From NCBI GenBank assembly GCA_963530895.1, contig CAUSFO010000018.1, forward strand, positions 1 to 23,869: 23,869 nucleotides of DNA, written 5' to 3'. Shown here piece by piece: positions 12,572 to 21,022 of this stretch (positions are counted from its first letter, which is position 1; each line of letters starts with the position of its first letter). Below the pieces are notes generated by a model, which saw only the letters and a list, made by a program, of their open reading frames with translations, searched no databases and was not told where the DNA came from. The position numbers and the translations under genes were made by a program. This DNA comes from JABCPE02 sp963530895. GTDB lineage: Bacteria; Bacteroidota; Bacteroidia; Flavobacteriales; Weeksellaceae.

Positions 12572-13924
12572 ATGTCATCAGCGCCAAGTTTAGCAAAAGG
12601 AACTCGGGATTTTACAGCACAGGAAATTTACAATAGAAGATACATCATCGGTGTTTTGCAGCAGAATTTTGAGCTGTTTGGTTTTCAGCCTTTGGAGACG
12701 CCGAGTTTTGAAAATCTTTCTACACTTACTGGGAAATACGGAGAAGAGGGAGATAGACTGATTTTCAAGATACTTAATTCAGGAAATTTTACTTCTGATG
12801 TGGATGAGGAAACTTGGCAGAATAAGGATTTCAAAAAACTAACTCCACAGATTTCTGACAAGGCGCTTCGATATGATTTGACCGTGCCATTTGCGAGATT
12901 TGTAGCGATGAACCACGGAAAACTTTCATTCCCGTTTAAGAGGTATCAGATTCAGCCCGTTTGGAGAGCAGACCGCCCGCAGAAAGGGAGATTTAGAGAG
13001 TTTTACCAATGTGATGCGGATGTGGTAGGTTCGGAAAGTTTGTGGCAGGAAGTGGAGCTGGTGCAGTTGTATCTGAAGAGTTTTGCAGAGCTGGGAATTC
13101 CTATTAAAATCTGCATCAATAACCGAAAAATCCTCTCTGGTCTGGCGGAATATGCGGATATATCGGAGCAGTTGATAGACTTTACGGTTGCTTTGGATAA
13201 ACTGGATAAAATCGGGAAAGATGGCGTAATTAAGGAAATGCAGGAAAAGGGAATTTCACAAGAAGCCGTAGAAAAGCTGAACTTCCTATTTGAAGGGCTT
13301 TCCACGAAGGATACACTTGCCCTGCTGAAAGAAAAATTTAAAGGGATAGAAGTTGGCGAAAAGGGAATAGAAGAGCTGGAGTTTGTATTAAATAAAGCGC
13401 TGGAACTGGGTGTAAATGATGAGGTTTTGGTTTTTGATATTACCCTTGCCCGCGGTTTGGACTACTACACAGGAGCGATTTTTGAAGTAAAGGCTCAGGG
13501 CATCCAGATGGGGTCTATTGGCGGCGGCGGAAGGTATGACAATCTTACGGAGGTTTTCGGTGTGAAGGGAATTTCGGGGATTGGGATTTCATTCGGATTG
13601 GATAGAATTTACCTTGTTATGGAGGAATTGGGGCTTTTTGCTGACAATAAAACGCCTAAAATAGAATACCTTTTTGCGAATTATGGCGATGAGGAGGCAA
13701 CCGAGGCGATGAAAGTAATCCAAAAACTAAGAGTCAAAGGAGTTTCCGCGGAGCTGTACCCAGAAAACGCCAAACTGAAAAAACAATTTACCTATGCCGA
13801 GAAGAAAGGAATTCCAGAGATTGTTTTTTACGGAGGAGATGAGATTAAAAACCAGCAGGTTACCGTGAAAAACTTGGACAGCGGAGAGCAGAAAACAATA
13901 GGTTTGGAGGAGTTTTTGAGATAA
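12572..13924 (+). CDS. hisS: Histidyl-tRNA synthetase
   Basis: Class II synthetase charging tRNA-His, 450 residues. Seen directly: the N-terminal Lys-Gly-Thr-Arg-Asp-Phe, motif 1 region with Glu-Thr-Pro-Ser-Phe-Glu, the substrate loop Arg-Tyr-Asp-Leu-Thr-Val-Pro-Phe-Ala-Arg, motif 2 Trp-Arg-Ala-Asp-Arg-Pro-Gln-Lys-Gly-Arg-Phe-Arg-Glu-Phe, the histidine-specific Leu-Ala-Arg-Gly-Leu-Asp-Tyr-Tyr-Thr-Gly, and motif 3 Gly-Ile-Gly-Ile-Ser-Phe-Gly-Leu-Asp-Arg. The last ~90 residues are the anticodon-binding domain. The next gene begins 47 bases later with no promoter or terminator seen between them, so read-through is likely. Confidence 0.97.
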   Translation: MSSAPSLAKGTRDFTAQEIYNRRYIIGVLQQNFELFGFQPLETPSFENLSTLTGKYGEEGDRLIFKILNSGNFTSDVDEETWQNKDFKKLTPQISDKALRYDLTVPFARFVAMNHGKLSFPFKRYQIQPVWRADRPQKGRFREFYQCDADVVGSESLWQEVELVQLYLKSFAELGIPIKICINNRKILSGLAEYADISEQLIDFTVALDKLDKIGKDGVIKEMQEKGISQEAVEKLNFLFEGLSTKDTLALLKEKFKGIEVGEKGIEELEFVLNKALELGVNDEVLVFDITLARGLDYYTGAIFEVKAQGIQMGSIGGGGRYDNLTEVFGVKGISGIGISFGLDRIYLVMEELGLFADNKTPKIEYLFANYGDEEATEAMKVIQKLRVKGVSAELYPENAKLKKQFTYAEKKGIPEIVFYGGDEIKNQQVTVKNLDSGEQKTIGLEEFLR

Positions 13925-13971
13925 AAAATAAAGTTTAACAAAGATAAAGACAAATAACAAAATAAATAATT

Positions 13972-16398
13972 ATGTCTAATTACATAGAAACAGAACAGGT
14001 TTCATTTCAGGATTTTAGAAAGCAAGTTTTAGATGATTATCGTTTGGGAAGAATTTCCCGTGAGGCAAGTTATTTAACGAGAAAAGAGGTTCTTACAGGA
14101 AAAGCAAAATTCGGGATTGTAGGAGATGGGAAGGAACTTCCGCAGTTAGCAATGGCAAAGGTTTTCCGTGAGGGAGACTGGCGATCAGGATATTACCGCG
14201 ACCAGACTTTTGCGATGGCAGTGGGAGTTTTGAGTGTGGATGCATTTTTTGCCCAGCTCTATGCAGATACTGATGTAGAGCGCGAACCCGCTTCGGCAGG
14301 GAGACAGATGCCGTGCCATTTTGCGACTCGTTCTTTGAATGAAGACGGAAGCTGGAAAGATTTGACACAGATTAAAAATATTTCATCCGATATATCGCCT
14401 ACAGCAGGGCAGATGCCGAGACTTCTAGGGCTGGCTTTGGCGTCTAATGTTTATAAAGAAGTAAAATTCCAAGGCTCTGAAAAATTCTCCCACAATGGGC
14501 AGGAAGTGGCTTTTGGGACAATCGGAGATGCATCTACGGCGGAAGGGCATTTTTGGGAAACTATCAATGCAGCGTGTGCTTTGCAGGTGCCGATGATTAT
14601 GTCTATTTGGGATGACGGCTATGGAATTTCTGTTCCTACGCACAACCAAAGAGCAAAGGAAGATTTATCTGAAATTTTGGCTGGTTTCCAAAGAAAAGAA
14701 GGCGATAAGCAAGGGTGCGAGGTTATCCAAGTAAGAGCGTGGGATTATCCGATGCTTTTGGAGGCTTATGCCCGTGCAGAGCAGCTGGCAAGGGAGGAAA
14801 GCGTGCCTGTGATTTTGCATATTATAGAAGTTACACAGCCGCAGGGACACTCTACATCTGGTTCTCATGAGAGATATAAGGATGAGGAGAGGATGAACTT
14901 TGAGACAGAGTTTGATTGTCTTAATAAATTTAGAGAATGGATTTTAAATTATTCTATCCAAATAGATGGCGAAGAGCAGACACTTTCTTCTGTGGAAGAG
15001 CTGGATGAGATAGAAAAAGAAGCAAAAGCCTTTGTGAGAGAACAGCAGAAGAAGGCTTGGGCGGAATATAGAGCCTCAATAGACCATATCCAAAACCAAG
15101 TTTTACCATTGGTAAAACAGTTTGAAAATCAGCCAGAAGTTGTTGCGTTGTTGGAGAAGTTCTCGGCATTGGTTACAGTAGGCAAAAAGGATATTTTTGC
15201 ATTGGTGAGAAAAGTGCTTTGGGCTACGAGAGAGCAAAATACCAACGATAGAAAAAATCTGGTGCAGGTTTACGAAAGAATTTCAGCGAAAGAGACTGAT
15301 AATTATTCATCTCATTTGTACAGCGAATCAGAGTGGAAAGCTGTGAATATTCCAGAAATAAAACCAGTTTTCAGCGAAGATTCTCAAATTTTGGATGGAA
15401 GAGTAGTTATCCGTAATAATTTTGACAAGATTTTTGAGAAATATCCAGAAACATTAATCTTTGGTGAAGATACAGGAAGCATCGGTGATGTGAACCAAGG
15501 ACTTGAAGGAATGCAGGAAAAATACGGTGAAACCAGAATTGCAGATACAGGAATCCGTGAAGCGACTATTTTAGGGCAGGGGGTTGGTCTGGCAATGAGA
15601 GGTTTAAGACCGATTGCAGAAATCCAGTATTTGGATTATGTTTTATATTGTCTGCAAGGAATGAGCGATGATTTGGCAACTTTACAATACAGAACCAAAG
15701 GCGGTCAAAAAGCTCCTGTTATCGTGAGAACCCGTGGACACCGTTTGGAAGGGGTATGGCATTCGGGCTCGCCTATGGCGGGGATTCTGAATTTGGTAAG
15801 AGGAATGATGGTTTTAGTGCCGAGAAACCTTACTCAGGCAGCAGGATTCTATAATACGATGCTGAAATCTGATGACACGGCGCTTATCATAGAACCACTG
15901 AACGGATACCGATTGAAAGAAAAACAACCAGACAACATCGGTGAATTTACCGTGCCTGTTGGAAAAGTGGAAATCACCAGAGCAGGGAAGGACATTACGC
16001 TGGTGACCTACGGTTCTACTTGGAAAATCGTAACGGAAGCTGTGGAAGAATTGGCAAAACTGGGTATAGATGCTGAGGTGATAGATGTTCAGTCACTATT
16101 GCCGTTTGACTTGTCAGAGGAAATCAGTGAAAGCGTGAAGAAAACCAATCGCCTTGCTGTAATAGATGAAGATGTAGAGGGCGGAGCTTCGGCGTATATC
16201 ATGCAGCAGATTTTAGAGAAACAAGGGGCGTTTAGATACTTAGACAGCAAACCGCTGACCATAGCTGCTAAAAACCACCGACCAGCTTACGCATCAGATG
16301 GGGACTATTTCTCTAAGCCGTCTGTGGAAGACATCGTAGAAAAAGTCTATGACCTTTTCCATGAAAGCAACCCAGCGAAATTCCCTAAAATATTATAA
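13972..16398 (+). CDS. Fused 2-oxoacid dehydrogenase E1 (alpha + beta), probably branched-chain type
   Basis: An 808-residue thiamine-diphosphate enzyme that decarboxylates a 2-oxoacid and passes the acyl group to a lipoyl E2. Residues ~1-330 are the E1-alpha part: Tyr-Tyr-Arg-Asp-Gln, a TPP site at Gly-Asp-Ala-Ser-Thr-Ala-Glu-Gly (185-192) and Trp-Asp-Asp-Gly-Tyr-Gly-Ile-Ser (213-220). After a charged linker the E1-beta part (~476-808) shows Phe-Gly-Glu-Asp-Thr-Gly, Asp-Thr-Gly-Ile-Arg-Glu-Ala and Gln-Tyr-Leu-Asp-Tyr. The beta part ends with the transketolase C-terminal domain. Fused forms are common in Flavobacteria. Whether it takes branched-chain oxoacids or pyruvate is not proven; branched-chain is favoured from the alpha-part sequence as I recall the clade. 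No E2 or E3 is adjacent. Confidence 0.9.
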   Translation: MSNYIETEQVSFQDFRKQVLDDYRLGRISREASYLTRKEVLTGKAKFGIVGDGKELPQLAMAKVFREGDWRSGYYRDQTFAMAVGVLSVDAFFAQLYADTDVEREPASAGRQMPCHFATRSLNEDGSWKDLTQIKNISSDISPTAGQMPRLLGLALASNVYKEVKFQGSEKFSHNGQEVAFGTIGDASTAEGHFWETINAACALQVPMIMSIWDDGYGISVPTHNQRAKEDLSEILAGFQRKEGDKQGCEVIQVRAWDYPMLLEAYARAEQLAREESVPVILHIIEVTQPQGHSTSGSHERYKDEERMNFETEFDCLNKFREWILNYSIQIDGEEQTLSSVEELDEIEKEAKAFVREQQKKAWAEYRASIDHIQNQVLPLVKQFENQPEVVALLEKFSALVTVGKKDIFALVRKVLWATREQNTNDRKNLVQVYERISAKETDNYSSHLYSESEWKAVNIPEIKPVFSEDSQILDGRVVIRNNFDKIFEKYPETLIFGEDTGSIGDVNQGLEGMQEKYGETRIADTGIREATILGQGVGLAMRGLRPIAEIQYLDYVLYCLQGMSDDLATLQYRTKGGQKAPVIVRTRGHRLEGVWHSGSPMAGILNLVRGMMVLVPRNLTQAAGFYNTMLKSDDTALIIEPLNGYRLKEKQPDNIGEFTVPVGKVEITRAGKDITLVTYGSTWKIVTEAVEELAKLGIDAEVIDVQSLLPFDLSEEISESVKKTNRLAVIDEDVEGGASAYIMQQILEKQGAFRYLDSKPLTIAAKNHRPAYASDGDYFSKPSVEDIVEKVYDLFHESNPAKFPKIL

Positions 16399-16413
16399 AA
16401 TTAAAGCAAAATG

Positions 16414-16445
16414 AAAACCTCCCTTAAAAAGGAGGTTTTTTATTT
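16414..16445. terminator. Terminator after the fused E1 gene
   Basis: AAAACCTCC (16414-16422) pairs with GGAGGTTTT (16431-16439) across an 8-base loop, followed by more T. It lies between two convergent genes; the A-run on the left side would let it work for the minus strand too. Confidence 0.75.
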
Positions 16446-16486
16446 AAACCTATTAAAAATAGTTATATTAAAAAAGATAAGAGATA

Positions 16487-18316
16487 TTATTTATTAAATA
16501 TAAAATCAACTATTCTATCGGCAGCCTTCTGAGTTGCTTCTTCAATATCTTTTTTTGTCCATTTATCTTTAGGAAAATTAATTAGAGTAGTTGCGATAAC
16601 ATATTTACTATCTTTATATCCTATTTTATCAATTACAGACGACTGCTTTTTAGTTTTAAACCATTCATTTCCTATAGATTTATTAATATCCTCTTCAAGA
16701 AGAATTTTATTACCTAACTTATTCACTAAGCTATTAAATTCTTCCTTACTACTAATTTTAGCATCCTGTTGTATTGTAGGTATATTCCTGCCACTAGTAG
16801 GCATTATATGTTCAATATTTACATTTTCAGCAAAGTCAAATTTTACACCTTTTTGTTTAGCATATACATATTCATTAATATAAACTAATAAGTTTTTATC
16901 ATATTCTTCAATAGCCTCCTTTAGTTCTTTTTCGTTCCAATTTACTCTGATATGTTCTTGAAAATCATTTTTTATGGTATCAATAGAAACTTTTTTATCT
17001 ACTAATTTAATAGCTTCTCCAAAAAGGAATGTCTTGAATTTAGCACTTGAGTAACCAATATCGCTCAACTCTAAAATAGTAAATATTTTGAGTAAAGATT
17101 CAACTATTTCCAATAAACTTGTTTCGGTAATTTCTTCTACTTTATAACGATATAAATAAGCAGACAAGAATAATTTAGCATTTTCATTACATTTCAATAG
17201 TAGTTTTACTATAGAATAATCTTTTATATGATTCCAAATGTATGCTATTTTGGTAAGTTTTTGACAGAGAACTAAAGGATCTTCTAATAATTTTCGTTCA
17301 ATATCAGTGTAATAGCGTCTTAAACCAGGAGTAGCTACATCAATAGAAATATTTCCATCTTCTTTAGTGCTCAAGTAATCTTGGTTTACAGCACGATTAA
17401 TGTACATAAATTGCTGTAAAATACCATCTATATTAGTTATTTTACAGCTATTCAATTCATTAGCAAGTTTGCTTATATTTTCCCACTGCTCGTTAAAAAC
17501 AGTTTTATCTCCTTTAGTATTAGAGTATAATTGCGCTGAAATAATATCAGCATCAGAAAGCGGTAAGCCTGTGGAATTTAAAGAATTAAACATCGTGATA
17601 GCTTGTTCTATTTGCCAACTGCGAATTTCTATTACTTCACATTTGGTTAAAAATATTTTGGCAAACTTGTTGAGCTGTGTTTCTGATTTCTCTCCTAACT
17701 TGATGAAAAAGTATTTAAAGTTACGAAAATGACGAGTATATTTGTTATCCTTTTGCTTCCTTTGAATTTTCTCTACATTCCTTTCAGCTTCTACATAATC
17801 ACTTGCTTCAATAATTTTTTTTATTTCATTATTATAGAGCTCATTGATAGATTTATTTTCTAAGATGAGTATATTTTTAGTTTTAACAGGATCTTTAAGC
17901 ATTGAAGGAATTTCTTCATCTTCAGCCTTATATAGTATTCCCATAATTTGATTACGCCTTGCTTTAAGTCCCGCTTTAAGCTCTTCAGAATCTTCATCAT
18001 TGGGTACTTTAGCTATTGCTTCATTTAATCGTATAAGCATTGCTTTAAGCAATAACAAAAAGGTAGTAGTTCGTTGCTGTCCATCAATAAGACTGAATTT
18101 ATCAGACAGAGAACAGTCTACGATAATTGTACCAAAAAAATAAGGGTCTTCAGCATCTGATTCTATGAAGTTTTCTATATCCTGCCATAGTTTATCACAT
18201 TGAGCTATATCCCAAGAATAGCCGCGTTGATATTCAGGAATAACAAAATTTTCAGCCTTTTTTAAACGCAAGTAACTGCTGATTAGCTTTAAAGTTGGTT
18301 CTATATTTTTTGCCAT
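16487..18316 (-). CDS. DUF262 + DUF1524 (GmrSD-type) nuclease, probable antiphage restriction protein
   Basis: A 609-residue single-chain protein. The N-terminal DUF262 (GmrS-like) part shows Ile-Pro-Glu-Tyr-Gln-Arg-Gly-Tyr-Ser-Trp (26-35), Leu-Trp-x-Asp-Ile (43-47), Tyr-Phe-Phe-Gly-Thr-Ile, and the nucleotide-hydrolysis motif Asp-Gly-Gln-Gln-Arg-Thr-Thr-Thr (78-85). The C-terminal DUF1524 (GmrD-like) part carries Ile-Glu-His503-Ile-Met-Pro and Leu-Gly-Asn-Lys-Ile-Leu-Leu with Asn-Lys-Ser-Ile-Gly-Asn, the His-Asn arrangement of HNH/His-Me nucleases. In the known GmrSD and BrxU proteins these parts give nucleotide-dependent cutting of modified phage DNA. All key residues seem intact. The gene is visibly AT-richer than its neighbours (for example 15 and 14 G+C in the 60-base rows at 16801 and 17401, against 22 at 19141), suggesting transfer. 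It follows the MATE gene by 32 bases with no promoter in between. Confidence 0.88.
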   Translation of the reverse strand: MAKNIEPTLKLISSYLRLKKAENFVIPEYQRGYSWDIAQCDKLWQDIENFIESDAEDPYFFGTIIVDCSLSDKFSLIDGQQRTTTFLLLLKAMLIRLNEAIAKVPNDEDSEELKAGLKARRNQIMGILYKAEDEEIPSMLKDPVKTKNILILENKSINELYNNEIKKIIEASDYVEAERNVEKIQRKQKDNKYTRHFRNFKYFFIKLGEKSETQLNKFAKIFLTKCEVIEIRSWQIEQAITMFNSLNSTGLPLSDADIISAQLYSNTKGDKTVFNEQWENISKLANELNSCKITNIDGILQQFMYINRAVNQDYLSTKEDGNISIDVATPGLRRYYTDIERKLLEDPLVLCQKLTKIAYIWNHIKDYSIVKLLLKCNENAKLFLSAYLYRYKVEEITETSLLEIVESLLKIFTILELSDIGYSSAKFKTFLFGEAIKLVDKKVSIDTIKNDFQEHIRVNWNEKELKEAIEEYDKNLLVYINEYVYAKQKGVKFDFAENVNIEHIMPTSGRNIPTIQQDAKISSKEEFNSLVNKLGNKILLEEDINKSIGNEWFKTKKQSSVIDKIGYKDSKYVIATTLINFPKDKWTKKDIEEATQKAADRIVDFIFNK

Positions 18317-18348
18317 ATTAAGAGAAATTTCTATTTAAATTTTTAATC

Positions 18349-19704
18349 TTATTTTTTATTTTGAGAACTGATTTTTAAAAATCGGACAGCAAGCAGTGTA
18401 GCAGAAATAGTAAGACCTATCCCAAAGGCTACCCACATACCATAAGCGCCCATTTCCATGGTTATACAGAGGAAAAATCCTAATGGAAGCGTTACCACCC
18501 AGTAGGCGATGAATGTAATGACACTCGGTATTTTTACATCTTGTAATCCACGCAGACACGCCAAAGAAACGAGCTGTAATCCATCCGAAAGCTGAAAAAG
18601 TGAGGCGAGAACCAGCAGCTGCGAAGCCAGAGCAATCACGGCTGTTTCATTTTCTTTTGTAAAGAATGTAGGCAGGACATTTTTACCAATGGTAAAAGTC
18701 AGACAGCTTATAAGCATGAATAGGAAAACTATTTTCATGTTGTTAATTCCTATTTCCCTCACGGCTACGAAATCTTTTTCTCCTCGTTTTTTTCCAATCA
18801 TAATCGTAGAAGCCACACCAAAACCAGCACAAAGATTGAAAGTAAAGGAAGCCATACTTATGGTAACTTGGTGGGCAGCAATGTCCGTGGTACTTACCAT
18901 ACCGCAGATAAAGGCAGCTAGTGCAAAGGCTGTAACCTCGAAAAACAACTGCATAGCTGTAGGAAGACCTAATTTTAGGAGAGTTTGGAACATTTCCTTT
19001 TTGAAAAGAGAAACCTTGAAACTCAGTTCGTTAATGTATCTTCTTGTGATGGAATTTCTTTTCATCACGATGTACAAGAAAATAACGGAGAAAATCCTTG
19101 CAATCAGTGTTGCATAGGCAGCTCCAGCCACACCCATCGGTTCCAATCCGAAAAGTCCTTTCATGAAAACATAGTTCAGAATTACATTGATGAGGTTCGC
19201 AGAAACAGTAGCTATCGTTACGCCGATGGTGTAGGACAGCCCTTCGGAAACCTCTCTCAGAGTCTGAAATTTCATTACGGGAATCACACTCAGCGAAATG
19301 ATAGAAAGGTATAAAATAGCATCAGGGATGATTTCTTCTGGCTGTTTGGCGTAGTGTAATAGTGGCGCTATGGCTAACAGAATGAAAGTCAAAATCGTTC
19401 CGATAAGGATATTTATCACTGCTCCATGGCGAAAAACACTATTGATTCTGTCATGGTCTTTTTGAGCCTGAGCCTCAGAGACTAATGGTGGAATGGCAAA
19501 TGAAAAACCAACTCCAAAAATAAAAACTGAAATAAAAACTGAGTTTGCTAATGCCGTGGAAGCCAGTGCGTTGGCGCCCAGCATATTTCCCACCATCATA
19601 TTATCAAACAAATTCACGGAAACCTGCCCCAGCTGTGTAAGCATCACAGGGAGAGCGAGTTTAAAACATTCTCTGGTATATTTAAGATTAAGGGATAAAA
19701 ACAT
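18349..19704 (-). CDS. MATE family multidrug/cation efflux transporter
   Basis: A 451-residue inner-membrane protein with about twelve hydrophobic segments, the MATE (NorM/DinF-like) length. Seen directly: Leu-Ala-Leu-Pro-Val-Met-Leu-Thr-Gln-Leu-Gly-Gln in the first helix, Asn-Leu-Phe-Asp-Asn-Met-Met-Val-Gly at the first loop, Gly-Val-Gly-Phe-Ser-Phe-Ala-Ile-Pro-Pro-Leu-Val-Ser-Glu, and in the second half Leu-Gly-Leu-Pro-Thr-Ala-Met-Gln-Leu-Phe-Phe-Glu. These are the matching helix-1 and helix-7 signatures of the two six-helix lobes. It exports drugs or metabolites in exchange for Na+ or H+; substrate unknown. Its ATG lies 4 bases after the stop of the response-regulator gene, so the two are cotranscribed and probably translationally coupled. 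Confidence 0.92.
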   Translation of the reverse strand: MFLSLNLKYTRECFKLALPVMLTQLGQVSVNLFDNMMVGNMLGANALASTALANSVFISVFIFGVGFSFAIPPLVSEAQAQKDHDRINSVFRHGAVINILIGTILTFILLAIAPLLHYAKQPEEIIPDAILYLSIISLSVIPVMKFQTLREVSEGLSYTIGVTIATVSANLINVILNYVFMKGLFGLEPMGVAGAAYATLIARIFSVIFLYIVMKRNSITRRYINELSFKVSLFKKEMFQTLLKLGLPTAMQLFFEVTAFALAAFICGMVSTTDIAAHQVTISMASFTFNLCAGFGVASTIMIGKKRGEKDFVAVREIGINNMKIVFLFMLISCLTFTIGKNVLPTFFTKENETAVIALASQLLVLASLFQLSDGLQLVSLACLRGLQDVKIPSVITFIAYWVVTLPLGFFLCITMEMGAYGMWVAFGIGLTISATLLAVRFLKISSQNKK

Positions 19705-19708
19705 AAAA

Positions 19709-20893
19709 TTATTTTCTTACAAAATTAGTTACATCTTCTGCTGTTACAGGGTTTGAACCTAATATAATCAGCCTTTCTACTACATTTCTAAGTTCTCGGA
19801 TATTTCCCGTCCATGAGAAATTTTGGAGGGTTTTTATGGCTTTGTCATCAAATTCTTTTACCGAAGTTCCCTGCTCCTCCGAGATGAGTTTCGCGAAATG
19901 TTTCACTAAAATAGGAATATCGTCCTTTCTTTCATCCAGAGAAGGAACATGGATTTCTATCACGGAAAGCCTGTGGTAGAGGTCTTCACGGAATTTTCCT
20001 GCTTCTATTTCTTTTTTCAAATCTTTGTTGGTCGCCGCCAGCACGCGTACATCTACTTTTATTTCCTTGTCGCTTCCCACAGGCGAAACTTTATTTTCCT
20101 GCAAAGCACGAAGGACTTTGGCTTGGGCTACGAGGCTCATATCACCGATTTCATCTAGGAAAAGAGTGCCGCCGTTAGCTTGTTCGAATTTCCCTTGCTT
20201 ATCCTTGATAGCGCCTGTGAAAGAACCTTTTACATGTCCAAAGAGTTCACTTTCAATAAGTTCCGAAGGGATAGCGGCGCAGTTTACCTCTACGATAGGG
20301 TTTTTGCTGCGTTCACTGAGGGAATGAATAGCGTGTGCTACCAGCTCTTTCCCAGAACCATTGGAACCTGTGATTAGGACTCTGGCATCAGATGGCGCTA
20401 CTTTTTCTATCATGCTTTGAATGTTTTTCAGAGCAGGAGATTCGCCAATCATTTGATATTTTTTGCTGACTTTCTTTTTCAGCTGGGTGTTTTCTTTGAT
20501 GAGCGAATTTTTAGTATTTTGTAAATCCTTCTTTTCCAAGGCATTTTTTACGCTCGTAATCAGCCTGTTGATATCAATAGGCTTGGAGATGAAATCATAC
20601 GCTCCGTTTTTCAGGCAGGTTACGGCGGTGTCTATATCCGCATGTCCCGAAATCATTAGAAAAACGCTTTCGGGCTTTATTGAAAGACTTTGGGTGAGGA
20701 GTTCGTTTCCTGATAATTTAGGCATTTTAATGTCTGAAATAATCAGGTCAAAGTCATTTTTTTCTATCAATTTATAGGCATCCAGACCATTTTCTGCAAT
20801 GGTAATTTCAGAGCCTTGTATCTCGTCTGAAAGTATGTTCTCCAATATGTTAGAGATACTTTTTTCGTCTTCTACTATTAAGATTTTTTGCAT
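19709..20893 (-). CDS. NtrC-type sigma-54-dependent response regulator lacking a DNA-binding domain
   Basis: A 394-residue two-component regulator. Receiver domain (1-~120): acidic pocket Glu8-Asp9, phospho-acceptor Asp54 in Ile-Ser-Asp-Ile-Lys-Met-Pro, Lys104 in Ser-Lys-Pro. A short coiled linker (~121-145) leads to the AAA+ domain (~148-385): Walker A Gly-Ser-Asn-Gly-Ser-Gly-Lys-Glu (176-183), sigma-54 contact loop Gly-Ser-Phe-Thr-Gly-Ala (223-228, Ser for the usual first Ala), Walker B Gly-Gly-Thr-Leu-Phe-Leu-Asp-Glu-Ile-Gly-Asp (241-251), and Trp-Thr-Gly-Asn-Ile-Arg-Glu-Leu-Arg-Asn sensor II. The protein ends at Asn-Phe-Val-Arg-Lys without the Fis-type helix-turn-helix. This is not a frameshift: the MATE ATG comes 4 bases later. 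No histidine kinase is adjacent. The promoter element sits so close that the mRNA is nearly leaderless. Confidence 0.93.
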   Translation of the reverse strand: MQKILIVEDEKSISNILENILSDEIQGSEITIAENGLDAYKLIEKNDFDLIISDIKMPKLSGNELLTQSLSIKPESVFLMISGHADIDTAVTCLKNGAYDFISKPIDINRLITSVKNALEKKDLQNTKNSLIKENTQLKKKVSKKYQMIGESPALKNIQSMIEKVAPSDARVLITGSNGSGKELVAHAIHSLSERSKNPIVEVNCAAIPSELIESELFGHVKGSFTGAIKDKQGKFEQANGGTLFLDEIGDMSLVAQAKVLRALQENKVSPVGSDKEIKVDVRVLAATNKDLKKEIEAGKFREDLYHRLSVIEIHVPSLDERKDDIPILVKHFAKLISEEQGTSVKEFDDKAIKTLQNFSWTGNIRELRNVVERLIILGSNPVTAEDVTNFVRK

Positions 20894-20898
20894 GAGAC

Positions 20899-20906
20899 AA
20901 AGGTAA
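20899..20906 (-). promoter_or_regulatory. -7 element TACCTTTG directly before the response regulator
   Basis: Exact TAnnTTTG match on the minus strand ending only 5 bases before the ATG, against 16-42 bases for the other genes here. If used, the transcript would start at or next to the start codon. Confidence 0.5.
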
Positions 20907-20998
20907 GAAAATTTTATTTTTTTCTTTTATGGCTTTGGTGAAGAATGGAAGAGTGAATTTATATGTACAAATTGTTCGGTAAAAACGCGGAAATATTA

Positions 20999-21006
20999 TA
21001 TATTTG
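20999..21006 (+). promoter_or_regulatory. -7 element TATATTTG for the SRPBCC-GyrI gene
   Basis: Exact TAnnTTTG match with TTG at 20972-20974 (24-base spacing), 16 bases before a GTG at 21023. Because it lies downstream of the first in-frame ATG (20963), it argues for the GTG start. Confidence 0.5.
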
Positions 21007-21022
21007 CTTAAAATATTTTGTA

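Noticed and set aside
16441..18339. Short repeats TATTTAAA near both ends of the DUF262 gene (16441-16448 and 18332-18339) as target-site duplication
   Set aside because: Eight AT-only bases are expected by chance in this composition, and no transposase, integrase or inverted ends accompany them.
19700..19712. Frameshift removing the DNA-binding domain of the response regulator
   Set aside because: Only 4 bases separate its stop codon from the MATE start, so there is no room for a displaced domain.
20963..21022. ATG at 20963 as start of the SRPBCC-GyrI protein
   Set aside because: A full TAnnTTTG element lies between this ATG and the GTG at 21023, and the GTG gives a normal short positive N-terminus before the membrane segment. 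Kept as an alternative only.
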